This document shows, piece after piece, positions 50,396 through 59,465 of a stretch of DNA of 64,000 nt. Within the stretch, counting starts at the first letter, position 1. Every line of letters begins with the position of its first letter. The translations under genes and the position numbers were made by a program. The stretch lies in the NCBI GenBank assembly GCA_947488765.1, contig CANLAE010000001.1:124001-188000 (forward strand). The letters are read 5' to 3'. The notes beneath the pieces are model-generated. The model saw only the letters and a program-made list of their open reading frames with translations. It searched no databases and was not told where the DNA came from. This DNA is from Chitinophagaceae bacterium. GTDB lineage: Bacteria > Bacteroidota > Bacteroidia > Chitinophagales > Chitinophagaceae.

Positions 50396-52435
50396 TTATA
50401 CTTTCATTTTTTCTAGTTCTTTTTGCAGTCGGAACATTTCGTCTCTTAATCTTGCGGCTTCCATAAAATCCAAATCTCTTGCGGTTTTTTCCATTTGCTT
50501 TTTTATTTGTGCAATGGCTTTTTCTGTTTGTGGAATCGTTTGATAGGTTTCCTGCTCTTCGGCTGCAATGTTTATTGCACCTGGTTCTCCGGTGATAGCG
50601 TATGGATTGGTTGGGTCAAATCCTTTAATATCTAACACCGAGGTTTGCTTCATAATCTCTTCAATGTTCTTTTTAACGGTTGTAGGTATTATTCCATGTT
50701 TTAAATTATATGCTACTTGCTTTTCTCGTCTTCTGTCGGTTTCATCCATCGTACGCTGCATACTTTTGGTAATTTTATCTGCATAAAATATTACTTTACC
50801 ATCTACATTTCTTGCAGCACGACCGGCCGTTTGTGTAAGGCTTCTTTCGTTTCTTAAAAACCCTTCTTTATCGGCATCTAAAATGGCAACCAAAGACACT
50901 TCAGGCAAATCCAATCCTTCTCTTAATAAATTAACACCCACCAATACATCAATATCTCCCAACCGCAGCTGCCGCAATATTTCTATGCGTTCCAGCGTAT
51001 CTACATCGCTGTGAATATATTTTGATTTTATGTTGATTCTGCCCAGGTATTTATCCATTTCTTCAGCCATTCTTTTGGTTAAAGTTGTTACCAAAACACG
51101 GTCTCCTTTTTTTACGGTTTTATCAATTTCATCGAGCAAATCATCAATTTGATTTACACTTGGTCGTACTTCAATTGGCGGTTCAATTAATCCCGTTGGT
51201 CTTACCACTTGTTCAACTACCACACCACCGGTTTTTTCCAATTCATAATCTCCCGGAGTGGCACTTACGAAAACGGTTTGACCAATCATGTTTTCAAATT
51301 CATAAAAATTGAGCGGTCTGTTGTCTAATGCCGATGGTAAACGAAAGCCATAATCTACAAGCACCAATTTTCTGCTTCTATCGCCTCCGTACATACCAGC
51401 AATTTGTGGAATTGTTTGATGGCTTTCATCAATCATACAAATAAAATCTTTGGGGAAATAATCTAATAAACAAAAGGGTCTTGTGCCCGGCGTTCGTCTG
51501 TCAAAAAAACGGGAATAGTTTTCAATGCCGCTACAATAGCCGAGCTCTCTAATCATTTCCAAATCATATTCTACTCTTTCTTTGATACGTTGTGCTTCTA
51601 AAAATTTTCCTACGCCCTTAAAGTATTCTACCTGCGCCATCATCTCATCCTGAATTTCATGAATCACTTGCTGCATCATGTCTTTAGGAGCAAGGTATAA
51701 ATTAGCGGGAAAAATTGCAGCCGTTTCTAAAGTTGCAATGCGCTTGCTAGTTGTTTTTTCAATGCTTTCAATCTCTTCAATTTCGTCTCCAAAAAAAGTA
51801 ATGCGGTAACCATAATCTACATAAGGTAAATTAATATCTACGGTATCCCCTTTTACACGAAAGTTTCCTCTTGCAAAATCTCCCTGAGACCTGCTGTACA
51901 AGCTATTCACAAGCGCATGCAAAAAACCTTGTCTTGAAATAACCTGTCCTTTTTGAATGCGAATAATTCCATTTTCAAATTCAGTAGGATTGCCCATACC
52001 ATAAATACAGCTTACGCTTGCAACAATGATAATGTCTCTTCTGCCACTGAGCAATTCGGATGTGGCTTGTAAACGAAGCTTATCCAGCTCTTCATTAATG
52101 CTTAAATCTTTTTCAATGTACACACCACTTACCGGCATGTATGCTTCGGGCTGATAATAATCATAATAGCTTACAAAATAACCCACTGCATTATCCGGAA
52201 AAAATTGTTTAAACTCTCCATACAATTGCGCCACAAGTGTTTTGTTGTGTGTTAAGACCAATGTTGGACGTTGCAATTGGGTAATTACATTGGCCATGGT
52301 AAATGTTTTTCCGCTGCCGGTAACGCCTAATAAAGTTTGGAATTGTTCGCCGGAATGAATCGTTTCAACCAATTGTTGAATTGCTGTTGGCTGATCGCCG
52401 CTTGGCTGATAAGAAGATTGTAACTGGAAAAGCAT
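50396..52435 (-). CDS. uvrB: Excinuclease ABC subunit B
   Basis: UvrB verifies DNA damage and loads UvrC in nucleotide excision repair. The 679-residue protein is complete. Walker A is GVTGSGKT (37-44), the beta-hairpin wedge is FVSYYDYYQPEAYMP (about 88-102), and the helicase motifs continue to GVNLLREGLDLPEVSLVAILDADKEG and QTAGRAARNVDGK. The C-terminal UVR coiled coil (KQMEKTARDLDFMEAARLRDEM) binds UvrC. The UvrA and UvrC genes are not in the window. Confidence 0.97.
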   Translation of the reverse strand: MLFQLQSSYQPSGDQPTAIQQLVETIHSGEQFQTLLGVTGSGKTFTMANVITQLQRPTLVLTHNKTLVAQLYGEFKQFFPDNAVGYFVSYYDYYQPEAYMPVSGVYIEKDLSINEELDKLRLQATSELLSGRRDIIIVASVSCIYGMGNPTEFENGIIRIQKGQVISRQGFLHALVNSLYSRSQGDFARGNFRVKGDTVDINLPYVDYGYRITFFGDEIEEIESIEKTTSKRIATLETAAIFPANLYLAPKDMMQQVIHEIQDEMMAQVEYFKGVGKFLEAQRIKERVEYDLEMIRELGYCSGIENYSRFFDRRTPGTRPFCLLDYFPKDFICMIDESHQTIPQIAGMYGGDRSRKLVLVDYGFRLPSALDNRPLNFYEFENMIGQTVFVSATPGDYELEKTGGVVVEQVVRPTGLIEPPIEVRPSVNQIDDLLDEIDKTVKKGDRVLVTTLTKRMAEEMDKYLGRINIKSKYIHSDVDTLERIEILRQLRLGDIDVLVGVNLLREGLDLPEVSLVAILDADKEGFLRNERSLTQTAGRAARNVDGKVIFYADKITKSMQRTMDETDRRREKQVAYNLKHGIIPTTVKKNIEEIMKQTSVLDIKGFDPTNPYAITGEPGAINIAAEEQETYQTIPQTEKAIAQIKKQMEKTARDLDFMEAARLRDEMFRLQKELEKMKV

Positions 52436-52607
52436 GTATGCAAATTAGATTAATTAAAGAATTTTTCGTGAAGAATTTTTGAATAAAGGCTAGGGGTGCA
52501 AAACGTTTTTAAATAGCCAGGGGTAGTTTTTTACAATAAAATTAAATACCAAGAACTTATATTGTTGCAACAACTCTATTTCATTTTTTATAAGTCGCAG
52601 CAAAGTA

Positions 52608-52615
52608 TAATTTTG
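52608..52615 (+). promoter_or_regulatory. -7 promoter element of the 88-residue gene
   Basis: TAATTTTG matches TAnnTTTG exactly, 43 bases before the ATG at 52659. The -33 region is a T run with no TTTG. Confidence 0.35.
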
Positions 52616-52658
52616 CGAAGAAGCATTATTAGATAACACAATATCAAACAAAAATATT

Positions 52659-52925
52659 ATGAACAGGGTTCAAGCAATTTTAACCATCGACACAGATAAC
52701 CTTCCGGATAATTTTCCTGAAATATTAAAAGAAGAACAGGCAGTCGTAGCACTATGGAAAGAGCAAGGATTTTTAGACCATTTCTTTTTAAGACAAACCA
52801 AAAATGGTGCAGTATTAATTTTTAAAGATCTTGATGAAGAAAAGGTAAAAGAATTAATGCAACAACTTCCATTTTACAAACTGAAAAAAAGCATTGAATA
52901 TTTTAGCTTGATAAAACAATATTAA
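52659..52925 (+). CDS. Small muconolactone isomerase-like fold protein
   Basis: The 88-residue protein fits the ferredoxin-like fold seen in muconolactone delta-isomerase and YCII-type proteins: a beta strand with VQAILTIDTD, a helix EEQAVVALWKEQGFLDHFFL, and a second pair RQTKNGAVLIFKDLDEEKVKELMQQLPFYK (outline). No catalytic residues can be assigned. It has a promoter-like site upstream and is divergent from uvrB. Whether it is an enzyme or a binding protein is unknown. Confidence 0.65.
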   Translation: MNRVQAILTIDTDNLPDNFPEILKEEQAVVALWKEQGFLDHFFLRQTKNGAVLIFKDLDEEKVKELMQQLPFYKLKKSIEYFSLIKQY

Positions 52926-53108
52926 AGCCCGATTTAATCTTTATTTAAATTTTTTCTTTCGGATAAAAAGATTAGGTGCATCATTTTTGTAACAAACTAT
53001 CGGCGCATTTTTGATAAATATTATATCACAGTTTAGCCTAATTTTATTTTTTTAATCCCACCAAGTTTTGCACCAGATGATTATTTATTTACAAAAAGTT
53101 TCTTCCTA

Positions 53109-54632
53109 ATGTTTTCAAAAAAATCTATTGTATTCATTTTATCTTTTGTTTTTGTTTCGTTTGTTTCTGCACAAAACAATATTCCTGATACTCTTACACA
53201 AGCCAAACAACAAATTGCTAAAGGAAATATTAAAGAAGCAAATGAGATATTGGTTCTTTACATATCAAAACACCCAAAGGAGCTGAACACTTTGTGGTTA
53301 AACGCTCAATGCAATTATTGGTTAAATAATTTTACTGCGGCCAAAGCATGTTATAAGAATGCCATGCAATTATTCCCCGATAATTATTACCTGCAACTTG
53401 ATTATGCAAAAATGTTGATAGAGATTGGTGCTTATAATGAGGGCGAAGTTTTATTAAAAAAATATTTGTCTTACGATCCCGAAGACACAACGTCTTTGTA
53501 TTATCTAGCCAAACTAAATTACTGGCAAGGTAATTACAACGATGCTTTAAACTGGACAAAAAAAATAATTGCAAAAAATCCAAATCACGAAGGTGCCAAT
53601 CAAATCAACAATGAAATAGCCCTATTAAAAGGCACACAACTTGAAATTAAAAGCAGCTATTACAGCGATGATCAGCCCATGCAAATATTGAGCGATGGCA
53701 TTACTGTTAGCAAACATTTCAATTCAAATTTTTCGCCAATTTTTTCTTTTCAAAATACTCAATTTACCGTTCATGATACAGTAAGAAGTGCCAACACGTT
53801 TCAATTAAGCAACCGGTTTAATTTGTATAAACTTAAAAGCGTTGTTACCACATCGCTTGGTTTTATTATGAGTCCTTTAGGGAGTCATAATTTTATTGGA
53901 AGTATTGCAGTTGAAAAAAAATTAACGCCTCGTTTGTCATTTTCAATTGCAGGAGAGGGTTATCAATATTTTATTTCAGCAGAAAGTGTTTCAAAAAATA
54001 TTGTCGCCAACAAGTTTGCTTTTACCGGAAGTTACAACAAAGAAAATTTTATTACTGCTAAGATTGGATATGAAAACAATGTATTTGAAGACAATAACAA
54101 TGTAGATGCTATTTTTGGCTGGGCTTTGGGACCTCAATTCAAATTTTCTATTTTTGAAATGAGTTTTGGCTATGCTTATAATTATAGTTCCTCATCAAAA
54201 AATTTATGTGCCCACAAGCTAAGCCAGGCAGCAATAATTGCTGCAGCTCCCGACAAGCCCATTACAGTATATTATCCAACATATTTCACCCCACAGCATC
54301 AGGTTGCTCATTCTATTTTGGGAAACATTAATGCTGTTTTTTCAACCCGTTTTTCATTGAGTATAAATGGTAGTATTGGATTTATTGCAAGCAGAGATGT
54401 TCTTAATTTCTTTATCAATTATGTGAACCTTGATGTAAACAAACCGTTTATTGATAAAAGGATTTACAATGAAACATTTATGCCGCTTGAATTAAAAGCT
54501 CAGGCATTGTATACCGTCAACCCAAAAACATCTGTTCAGGTAAACTATCATTATAACAATGGATTTTTCTTTACCTGCAACCAAATCAGTCTTGGAATAA
54601 AAACAAATTTTGTTAAGGCGTTAAAGAAATAA
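53109..54632 (+). CDS. TPR-repeat protein with a C-terminal outer-membrane beta-barrel
   Basis: The 507-residue exported protein has a signal peptide (cleavage after VSAQ). Three or four tetratricopeptide repeats cover about 28-170 (NTLWLNAQCNYWLNNFTAAK, NYYLQLDYAKMLIEIGAYNEGEVLL in outline, YYLAKLNYWQGNYNDALNW). Residues about 185-507 alternate hydrophobic and polar strands rich in aromatic residues (FGYAYNYSSSSKN, VQVNYHYNNGFFF) and end in an aromatic strand, as outer-membrane barrels do. The plan is like YaiO-family proteins with fused TPRs, but I cannot confirm the family. Context gives no partner. Confidence 0.72.
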   Translation: MFSKKSIVFILSFVFVSFVSAQNNIPDTLTQAKQQIAKGNIKEANEILVLYISKHPKELNTLWLNAQCNYWLNNFTAAKACYKNAMQLFPDNYYLQLDYAKMLIEIGAYNEGEVLLKKYLSYDPEDTTSLYYLAKLNYWQGNYNDALNWTKKIIAKNPNHEGANQINNEIALLKGTQLEIKSSYYSDDQPMQILSDGITVSKHFNSNFSPIFSFQNTQFTVHDTVRSANTFQLSNRFNLYKLKSVVTTSLGFIMSPLGSHNFIGSIAVEKKLTPRLSFSIAGEGYQYFISAESVSKNIVANKFAFTGSYNKENFITAKIGYENNVFEDNNNVDAIFGWALGPQFKFSIFEMSFGYAYNYSSSSKNLCAHKLSQAAIIAAAPDKPITVYYPTYFTPQHQVAHSILGNINAVFSTRFSLSINGSIGFIASRDVLNFFINYVNLDVNKPFIDKRIYNETFMPLELKAQALYTVNPKTSVQVNYHYNNGFFFTCNQISLGIKTNFVKALKK

Positions 54633-54705
54633 AAAATTCTTTATCAATTCAAGAGGCAAAGTTTTAATACTCTCAGGATGAGAATTTAATCTCAAATAAA
54701 TTAAA

Positions 54706-55890
54706 TTACGTTGTTTCAATTATTTTTTCTGTTCTTCTTGTACCGGCATATAATTCGTATTCTAATAATCTGCAATCAATTGTACTGTTATAAAATTCAA
54801 TTCTTCGTTTTGCTTTCAAGCCAATTTTTTTTGCAAGGTCTAGGTTGCCAGTAAAAACATAACCCAAATATCCACCACATTGTTGTTTCATGAAATCACC
54901 AATTCGACTGTAAGTTTCTTCCAGTTCCTGTAAGTCGCCTAAGCGTTCGCCATACTCGGGATTTACCATCATTACGCCTTGTTTATTTTGGGGTACTTGT
55001 GTTGCTGCAAAATCACATACTGCAAAATGGATCAAATCTTCTACGCCTGCTGTAGTGGCGTTTTTTTTCGCATTTTCTATGGCTTTGTTGCTTAAGTCTG
55101 TAGCGAATATTTTTAAATTTGGAACTGTTTTTATTTGATCATCCAATCGTTTTCTTTCTTTTTCATACACCATTTTATCATATCCTTCAATATGCATAAA
55201 AGCATAATTTGTTCTAAACAAACCAGGAGTTCGATTGGTAGCAATTAAAGCGGCTTCTATAGCAAGCGTTCCCGAACCACACATGGGATTTACAAACGGA
55301 GAAGTCCTGTCCCAATTAGTTGCATATATTGTTGCGGCAGCTAGTCCCTCTAACATTGGAGCAAGTCCTGGAATTTTACGATAGCCATGTCTTGCCAAAG
55401 AATCTCCTGACGTATCTATAAAAACCTCGGCTTCATCGTTTTTCCAAAACAAATGGATGACCGCTCCAATTAATTCAGCACCGGTGCTTGGCCTGTTGCC
55501 TCTCACTTCTCGCATTCTATCTACAATAGCATCTTTAACTCGTAAATTGGCAAACAAATTATTATTGATAGTTTCGTTTTGTACGTTACTTGTTATAGAA
55601 AAATAACCGGGATTTGGAATTATTTTTTCCCATGGAAAAGATTTTAAATGCTGGTGAATGCTGTCTGCATCTTTCGCAATAAAGCTTTGTAAACTATATA
55701 AAACTTGGCTTGCACAACGCAAGTTCAAGTTTAATTTAATGCAATCATTGACAGTTCCATTTAATCTTACGCCTGTAACAAAACTATCTTCAACAACAAA
55801 ACCAAGTGCCTCTACTTCTTTTGACAAATAAGGCACAATGCGTTTATGACAAGTAATAATGATTGGTGCTTTTTCTTTAAATACATTCAT
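54706..55890 (-). CDS. THUMP domain class I SAM-dependent RNA methyltransferase (RlmL N-terminal/UPF0020 type)
   Basis: The 394-residue protein has a THUMP domain at about 60-160 and a UPF0020 methyltransferase domain at about 160-380. It shows FVNPMCGSGTLAIEAALIA (SAM motif I region), FATDLSNKAIENAKKNATTAGV, and MMVNPEYGERLGDLQELE. The latter is the catalytic region in which most methylases have NPPY; here the third residue is Glu. Homologues methylate the 23S rRNA at G2445. The protein lacks the second RlmK domain, as is usual outside Gammaproteobacteria. Confidence 0.9.
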   Translation of the reverse strand: MNVFKEKAPIIITCHKRIVPYLSKEVEALGFVVEDSFVTGVRLNGTVNDCIKLNLNLRCASQVLYSLQSFIAKDADSIHQHLKSFPWEKIIPNPGYFSITSNVQNETINNNLFANLRVKDAIVDRMREVRGNRPSTGAELIGAVIHLFWKNDEAEVFIDTSGDSLARHGYRKIPGLAPMLEGLAAATIYATNWDRTSPFVNPMCGSGTLAIEAALIATNRTPGLFRTNYAFMHIEGYDKMVYEKERKRLDDQIKTVPNLKIFATDLSNKAIENAKKNATTAGVEDLIHFAVCDFAATQVPQNKQGVMMVNPEYGERLGDLQELEETYSRIGDFMKQQCGGYLGYVFTGNLDLAKKIGLKAKRRIEFYNSTIDCRLLEYELYAGTRRTEKIIETT

Positions 55891-55953
55891 AAGTTGGTAA
55901 AGGTAAAGCTTGCCTAAAGAGTTTATTAGAAAGTTTGTATTGAAATATTTTTT

Positions 55954-56673
55954 TTAATTGATAAAGTGCGAATGTGTAAGATAATTTTGATCGTTAGCGT
56001 ACATAAACAAACAACTTCCATTTGCAATTGCACCAATGATTGCAGCATGTAGTTTCTCTGGAACAGCTGGGCACCCAAGGCTTCTTCCGATATAACCCTG
56101 CGCTTTTGCTACATCTTCATCTACGTAATTTGCTGCATGCATTACAATTCCTCTGCTTAATGCGTTGTTATTAAAGCCTTTTTCTAATCCATTTAATTGT
56201 AATGAAGATCCGTGTTTTCCGTTATAAATATTTTCTGTGCTATAAAACCCTAGGCTACTTTTAAAGCTCTCCGGTTGATTTGAAAAGGCTGTTGCAGTTT
56301 GTATTCCACTATTTCTGCCATGAGCTACATATGTATTGAACAACAATTTGAAATGTACAAGATCAAGCACAAACAAACGTTTTACTTTGGAGGGCATACT
56401 AAAATCTATAATAGAAAGCGTGTTTAGCTTTTTTAATTGGCCTAATTGCAAGAGTTGTTGATAGCCCTGAATTGCATAATCAAACACCTGCCTGTTAAGC
56501 CCTTTAATTTCTAAATGTAAGCTATCATACAAACTAAATTTACTAGTATCGATAATTATTGCTTTGGTTGTAGATAATACGGGTTTTGCTACACTCTTGA
56601 TTTTATTGGCAAAGGATGAAGCTAGAATCACCATGAATGATAACAACGATAGAATTAAATTTTTTTTTTGCAT
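55954..56673 (-). CDS. Exported L,D-transpeptidase catalytic domain-like protein
   Basis: I use the ATG at 56673 (MQKKNLILSLLSFMV), giving 239 residues with a signal peptide. The body matches the murein L,D-transpeptidase catalytic family (YkuD_2): LSIIDFSMPSKVKRLFVLDL, HGRNSGIQTATAFSN, GSSLQLNGLEKGFNNNA. The active site is IVMHAANYV with His and GRSLGCPAVP with the catalytic Cys. It probably makes or trims peptidoglycan cross-links in the periplasm, or attaches proteins to it. It is a single-gene unit between two minus-strand genes. Confidence 0.88.
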   Translation of the reverse strand: MQKKNLILSLLSFMVILASSFANKIKSVAKPVLSTTKAIIIDTSKFSLYDSLHLEIKGLNRQVFDYAIQGYQQLLQLGQLKKLNTLSIIDFSMPSKVKRLFVLDLVHFKLLFNTYVAHGRNSGIQTATAFSNQPESFKSSLGFYSTENIYNGKHGSSLQLNGLEKGFNNNALSRGIVMHAANYVDEDVAKAQGYIGRSLGCPAVPEKLHAAIIGAIANGSCLFMYANDQNYLTHSHFIN

Positions 56674-56793
56674 ATACAATATTTGAGGTTTCTATAAAAT
56701 TAGAACACTGTTTTTATATTGTGTGCAGCAGAATTCAAATTTAACTTAGTTGGGTTAAGCTAAAACAAGAAGTTTAACAAGCCGAAAGAAAAA

Positions 56794-58662
56794 TTACCTA
56801 CCCATAAATACCATCAAGATCTGAACATCGCTTGGGTTTACGCCCGAAATTCTGGATGCCTGACCCAATGTTTGTGGTTTAATTTTTTTAAATTTTTGTA
56901 ATGCTTCGTTAGAAATAGCGGTTACTTTATCATAGTCAAAAGCGTTGGGAATAATCATATTTTCCAATTGGCTCATGCGTTGTACCAATTCTTCTTCTTT
57001 TTCTATGTAACGCTCATACTTCATTTGAATTTCGGCTTGTTCTAAAATATCAAAAGGCACATCTGGAAGTGCATTAGCCAAACGTGGCACATATTGTAAA
57101 AGGGTAGATAAGGTAACATTGGGTCTCAATAATAATTTAGCAGCTTTCTGTTTTTCTGTTACCAAAGCCGAATCAATTTCTTGAAAATAAGGGTTGATTT
57201 CTTGTGGCTCAATACTGAAAGATGCAAAAATTGCTTTAAGCGTTGAAACGGAATCATTTTTTATTTTAACCATTTCCATTCGTTCTTGTGAAGCCAACCC
57301 CAAACGATAACTTAGCTCGGTCAACCTTAAATCTGCGTTATCTTGTCTCAATAAAGTTCTGTATTCTGCCCTGCTCGTAAACATGCGATAGGGTTCATCG
57401 GTTCCTTTGCTTATCAAATCGTCAATCAACACGCCGATATATGCTTCATTTCTTTTCAATACAAAAGGAGAGAGGTTTGCAGCTTTCTGATGTGCATTGA
57501 TTCCTGCCATTAATCCCTGACAAGCAGCTTCTTCATATCCGGTTGTCCCATTGATTTGGCCGGCAAAGAATAAATTTGATATTAATTTTGTTTCTAATGT
57601 ATAGGTGAGCTGTGTTGGTGGAAAAAAGTCATATTCTATGGCATAACCAGGTCTAAAAATTTTACACTTTTCAAAGCCAGGAACCATTCTAAGTGCTTGA
57701 TTTTGAACATCTTCGGGTAATGAGGTGGAAAAGCCATTTACATAAATTTCTACTGTATTCCAGCCTTCCGGTTCTACAAACAATTGATGCCTCTCTCTTT
57801 CGGCAAAACGATTGATTTTGTCTTCTATACTTGGGCAATACCTTGGACCAACACCTTCAATTCTTCCCTGATACATTGGACTTCTGTCAAACCCCGTTTT
57901 CAACATTTCATGAACTTCGGAATTGGTGTAAGTTATATGGCAACTTCTTTGTTGTGAGGCTTTTATTTTTTCTACTGGTAAATATGAAAAGCCAACAATT
58001 TCATCATCCCCTTTTTGTTCCTCCATTTTGGAGTAATCTAGGCTTCTGCTGTCAACCCTTGGCGGTGTTCCTGTTTTTAAACGATCGCTTTCAAAACCAA
58101 GTTCTACAAGTTGTTCGGTAATTCCCGTTGCTGCTTTCTCAGAAATCCGTCCTCCGCCCAATCGTTTTTCACCAATATGAATTACCCCATTTAAAAAAGT
58201 TCCACTTGTAACAACAACAGACTTTGAATGAATTCGATGACCCATACCGGTCACAACACCACAAGCCTTATCGTTTTTGATGATGATAGATTGAACCATG
58301 TCTTGATAAAAATCTACTCTTTCGGTTTGCTCTAGCATTTCCCGCCACGTAGTAGCAAACAACATTCTGTCGCTTTGTGCTCTTGGGCTCCACATAGCAG
58401 GACCCTTACTACGATTCAACATCCTAAACTGAATCATACTTTTATCCGTAACAATGCCGCTGTAACCACCCAAAGCATCAATCTCGCGTACAATTTGCCC
58501 TTTGGCAATACCACCCATTGCCGGATTACAACTCATTTGTGCAATTGTTTGCATATTCATGGTAATTAATAACACCGTACTACCAAGGTTTGCTGCCGAA
58601 GCTGCGGCCTCACAGCCAGCGTGTCCGGCGCCAACAACAATTACATCATATTCTTGAAACAT
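56794..58662 (-). CDS. mnmG: tRNA uridine-34 carboxymethylaminomethyl modification enzyme MnmG
   Basis: With MnmE, MnmG installs the 5-carboxymethylaminomethyl group at wobble U34. The 622-residue FAD protein has VVGAGHAGCEAA (FAD site, residues 9-20), NPAMGGIAKGQIVREIDALGG in outline, GTFLNGVIHIGE, GRIEGVGPRYCPSIEDKI and TSRAEYRTLLRQDNADLRL. The helical C-terminal domain ends in ISGVNPSDVQILMVFMGR. Length is standard. It lies next to ybeY with two parS-like sites between; mnmG (gidA) is near the origin in many bacteria. Confidence 0.97.
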   Translation of the reverse strand: MFQEYDVIVVGAGHAGCEAAASAANLGSTVLLITMNMQTIAQMSCNPAMGGIAKGQIVREIDALGGYSGIVTDKSMIQFRMLNRSKGPAMWSPRAQSDRMLFATTWREMLEQTERVDFYQDMVQSIIIKNDKACGVVTGMGHRIHSKSVVVTSGTFLNGVIHIGEKRLGGGRISEKAATGITEQLVELGFESDRLKTGTPPRVDSRSLDYSKMEEQKGDDEIVGFSYLPVEKIKASQQRSCHITYTNSEVHEMLKTGFDRSPMYQGRIEGVGPRYCPSIEDKINRFAERERHQLFVEPEGWNTVEIYVNGFSTSLPEDVQNQALRMVPGFEKCKIFRPGYAIEYDFFPPTQLTYTLETKLISNLFFAGQINGTTGYEEAACQGLMAGINAHQKAANLSPFVLKRNEAYIGVLIDDLISKGTDEPYRMFTSRAEYRTLLRQDNADLRLTELSYRLGLASQERMEMVKIKNDSVSTLKAIFASFSIEPQEINPYFQEIDSALVTEKQKAAKLLLRPNVTLSTLLQYVPRLANALPDVPFDILEQAEIQMKYERYIEKEEELVQRMSQLENMIIPNAFDYDKVTAISNEALQKFKKIKPQTLGQASRISGVNPSDVQILMVFMGR

Positions 58663-58698
58663 AGTTTTCCCCCTTTATTAATTTAATTCACCAAATAA

Positions 58699-58714
58699 CA
58701 TTCCACGTGGAACA
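58699..58714. promoter_or_regulatory. parS-like site 1
   Basis: CATTCCACGTGGAACA matches the wide parS form TGTTNCACGTGNAACA at 14 of 16 positions, and its inner 12 bases (TTCCACGTGGAA) form a perfect palindrome. It lies in the gap between ybeY and mnmG. ParB binding is predicted only from sequence. Confidence 0.55.
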
Positions 58715-58731
58715 CTTTTAATGATGCAGAA

Positions 58732-59160
58732 TTAGTGTTCCACATGAAACATTTTTAAATATTTGTCCTCTTTGGCGCGCATTGCCGCTTTTTGATTGGG
58801 CGTCTTGTCTTTATATCCACAAAGGTGAAGCGCTCCATGATAAACCACTCGTTGCAGCTCATTTTCAAAGCTTGTCTTGTGAATTGTAGCATTTTCTTTA
58901 ACTCTTTCAACACTAATATATATTTCACCAACAACACCGCCCCGTTCACTTAAGTCAAAGGTAATTATATCGGTGAGGGTATTGTGTTGTAAATGACGCT
59001 GATTAAGCTGTAATAGATATTCATCAGAACAGAAAACATAATCTATTCTAGCAATGTACACGCCTTCCTGCCGAAAGAGATTAAATAAATCTGTTTTAAG
59101 CCGCGTCTTGCCTTTATAATACAAAGTTGCATCTGCGTAATTAAAGAATATCGGTGTCAT
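58732..59160 (-). CDS. ybeY: rRNA maturation endoribonuclease YbeY
   Basis: YbeY is a metal-dependent RNase for 16S rRNA 3'-end maturation and ribosome quality control. The 142-residue protein has the active-site helix VYHGALHLCGYKDKT: His-x3-His is kept, while the third ligand position has Asp (GYKD) where Proteobacteria have His, as in other Bacteroidota. TDIITFDLSERGGVVGEIYIS is also characteristic. The last residues MFHVEH are encoded by a parS-like site (58736-58751). The stop is 70 bases before the mnmG start. Confidence 0.93.
   Translation of the reverse strand: MTPIFFNYADATLYYKGKTRLKTDLFNLFRQEGVYIARIDYVFCSDEYLLQLNQRHLQHNTLTDIITFDLSERGGVVGEIYISVERVKENATIHKTSFENELQRVVYHGALHLCGYKDKTPNQKAAMRAKEDKYLKMFHVEH
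58736..58751. promoter_or_regulatory. parS-like site 2, within the 3' end of ybeY
   Basis: TGTTCCACATGAAACA matches TGTTNCACGTGNAACA at 15 of 16 positions, the single change being in the centre. It overlaps the last codons of ybeY and lies 21 bases from site 1. Confidence 0.6.
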
Positions 59161-59217
59161 GTTTAATATTGTGTCAAAATTCGTAAATTATTGATAGCAG
59201 ATGAGTTTATTTTTGTA

Positions 59218-59454
59218 ATGATGAAAGAAATTAAAAAGCTAAGTAGCCTTGGGGTAGGAGAACGTGGTATTATCCACTCTTTTGAGGATAGTGATTTGCT
59301 AATCAAACTATTAGAAATGGGGTGTGTACCCGGCGAAATTATAAAAGTAGAACAAAGGGCTCCTTTAGGCGATCCAATTTCTATTCGCGTTTCTGGTTAT
59401 TCGTTAAGCCTTCGAATTACAGAGGCGGATCAAATTTTAGTTGAAATTATTTAA
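59218..59454 (+). CDS. FeoA domain protein (ferrous iron transport accessory)
   Basis: I take the ATG at 59218; the next codon is also ATG, and the TTG extension further upstream is weaker. The 78-residue protein has the SH3-like FeoA pattern: LSSLGVGERGIIHSF, KLLEMGCVPGEIIKVEQRAPLGDP in outline, and SLRITEADQILVEI. FeoA aids the FeoB ferrous transporter, but no feoB is adjacent. It is followed 11 bases later by nadD, so it may be co-transcribed with an NAD gene. An independent FeoA-like role is possible. Confidence 0.87.
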   Translation: MMKEIKKLSSLGVGERGIIHSFEDSDLLIKLLEMGCVPGEIIKVEQRAPLGDPISIRVSGYSLSLRITEADQILVEII

Positions 59455-59465
59455 ATAAAGAGAGC

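Noticed and set aside
50371-50397. AACAACT/AGTTGTT hairpin with a T run after uvrB
   Set aside because: The T run follows on the plus strand, but no plus-strand gene ends here. On the minus strand it is not followed by T, so it is not a convincing uvrB terminator.
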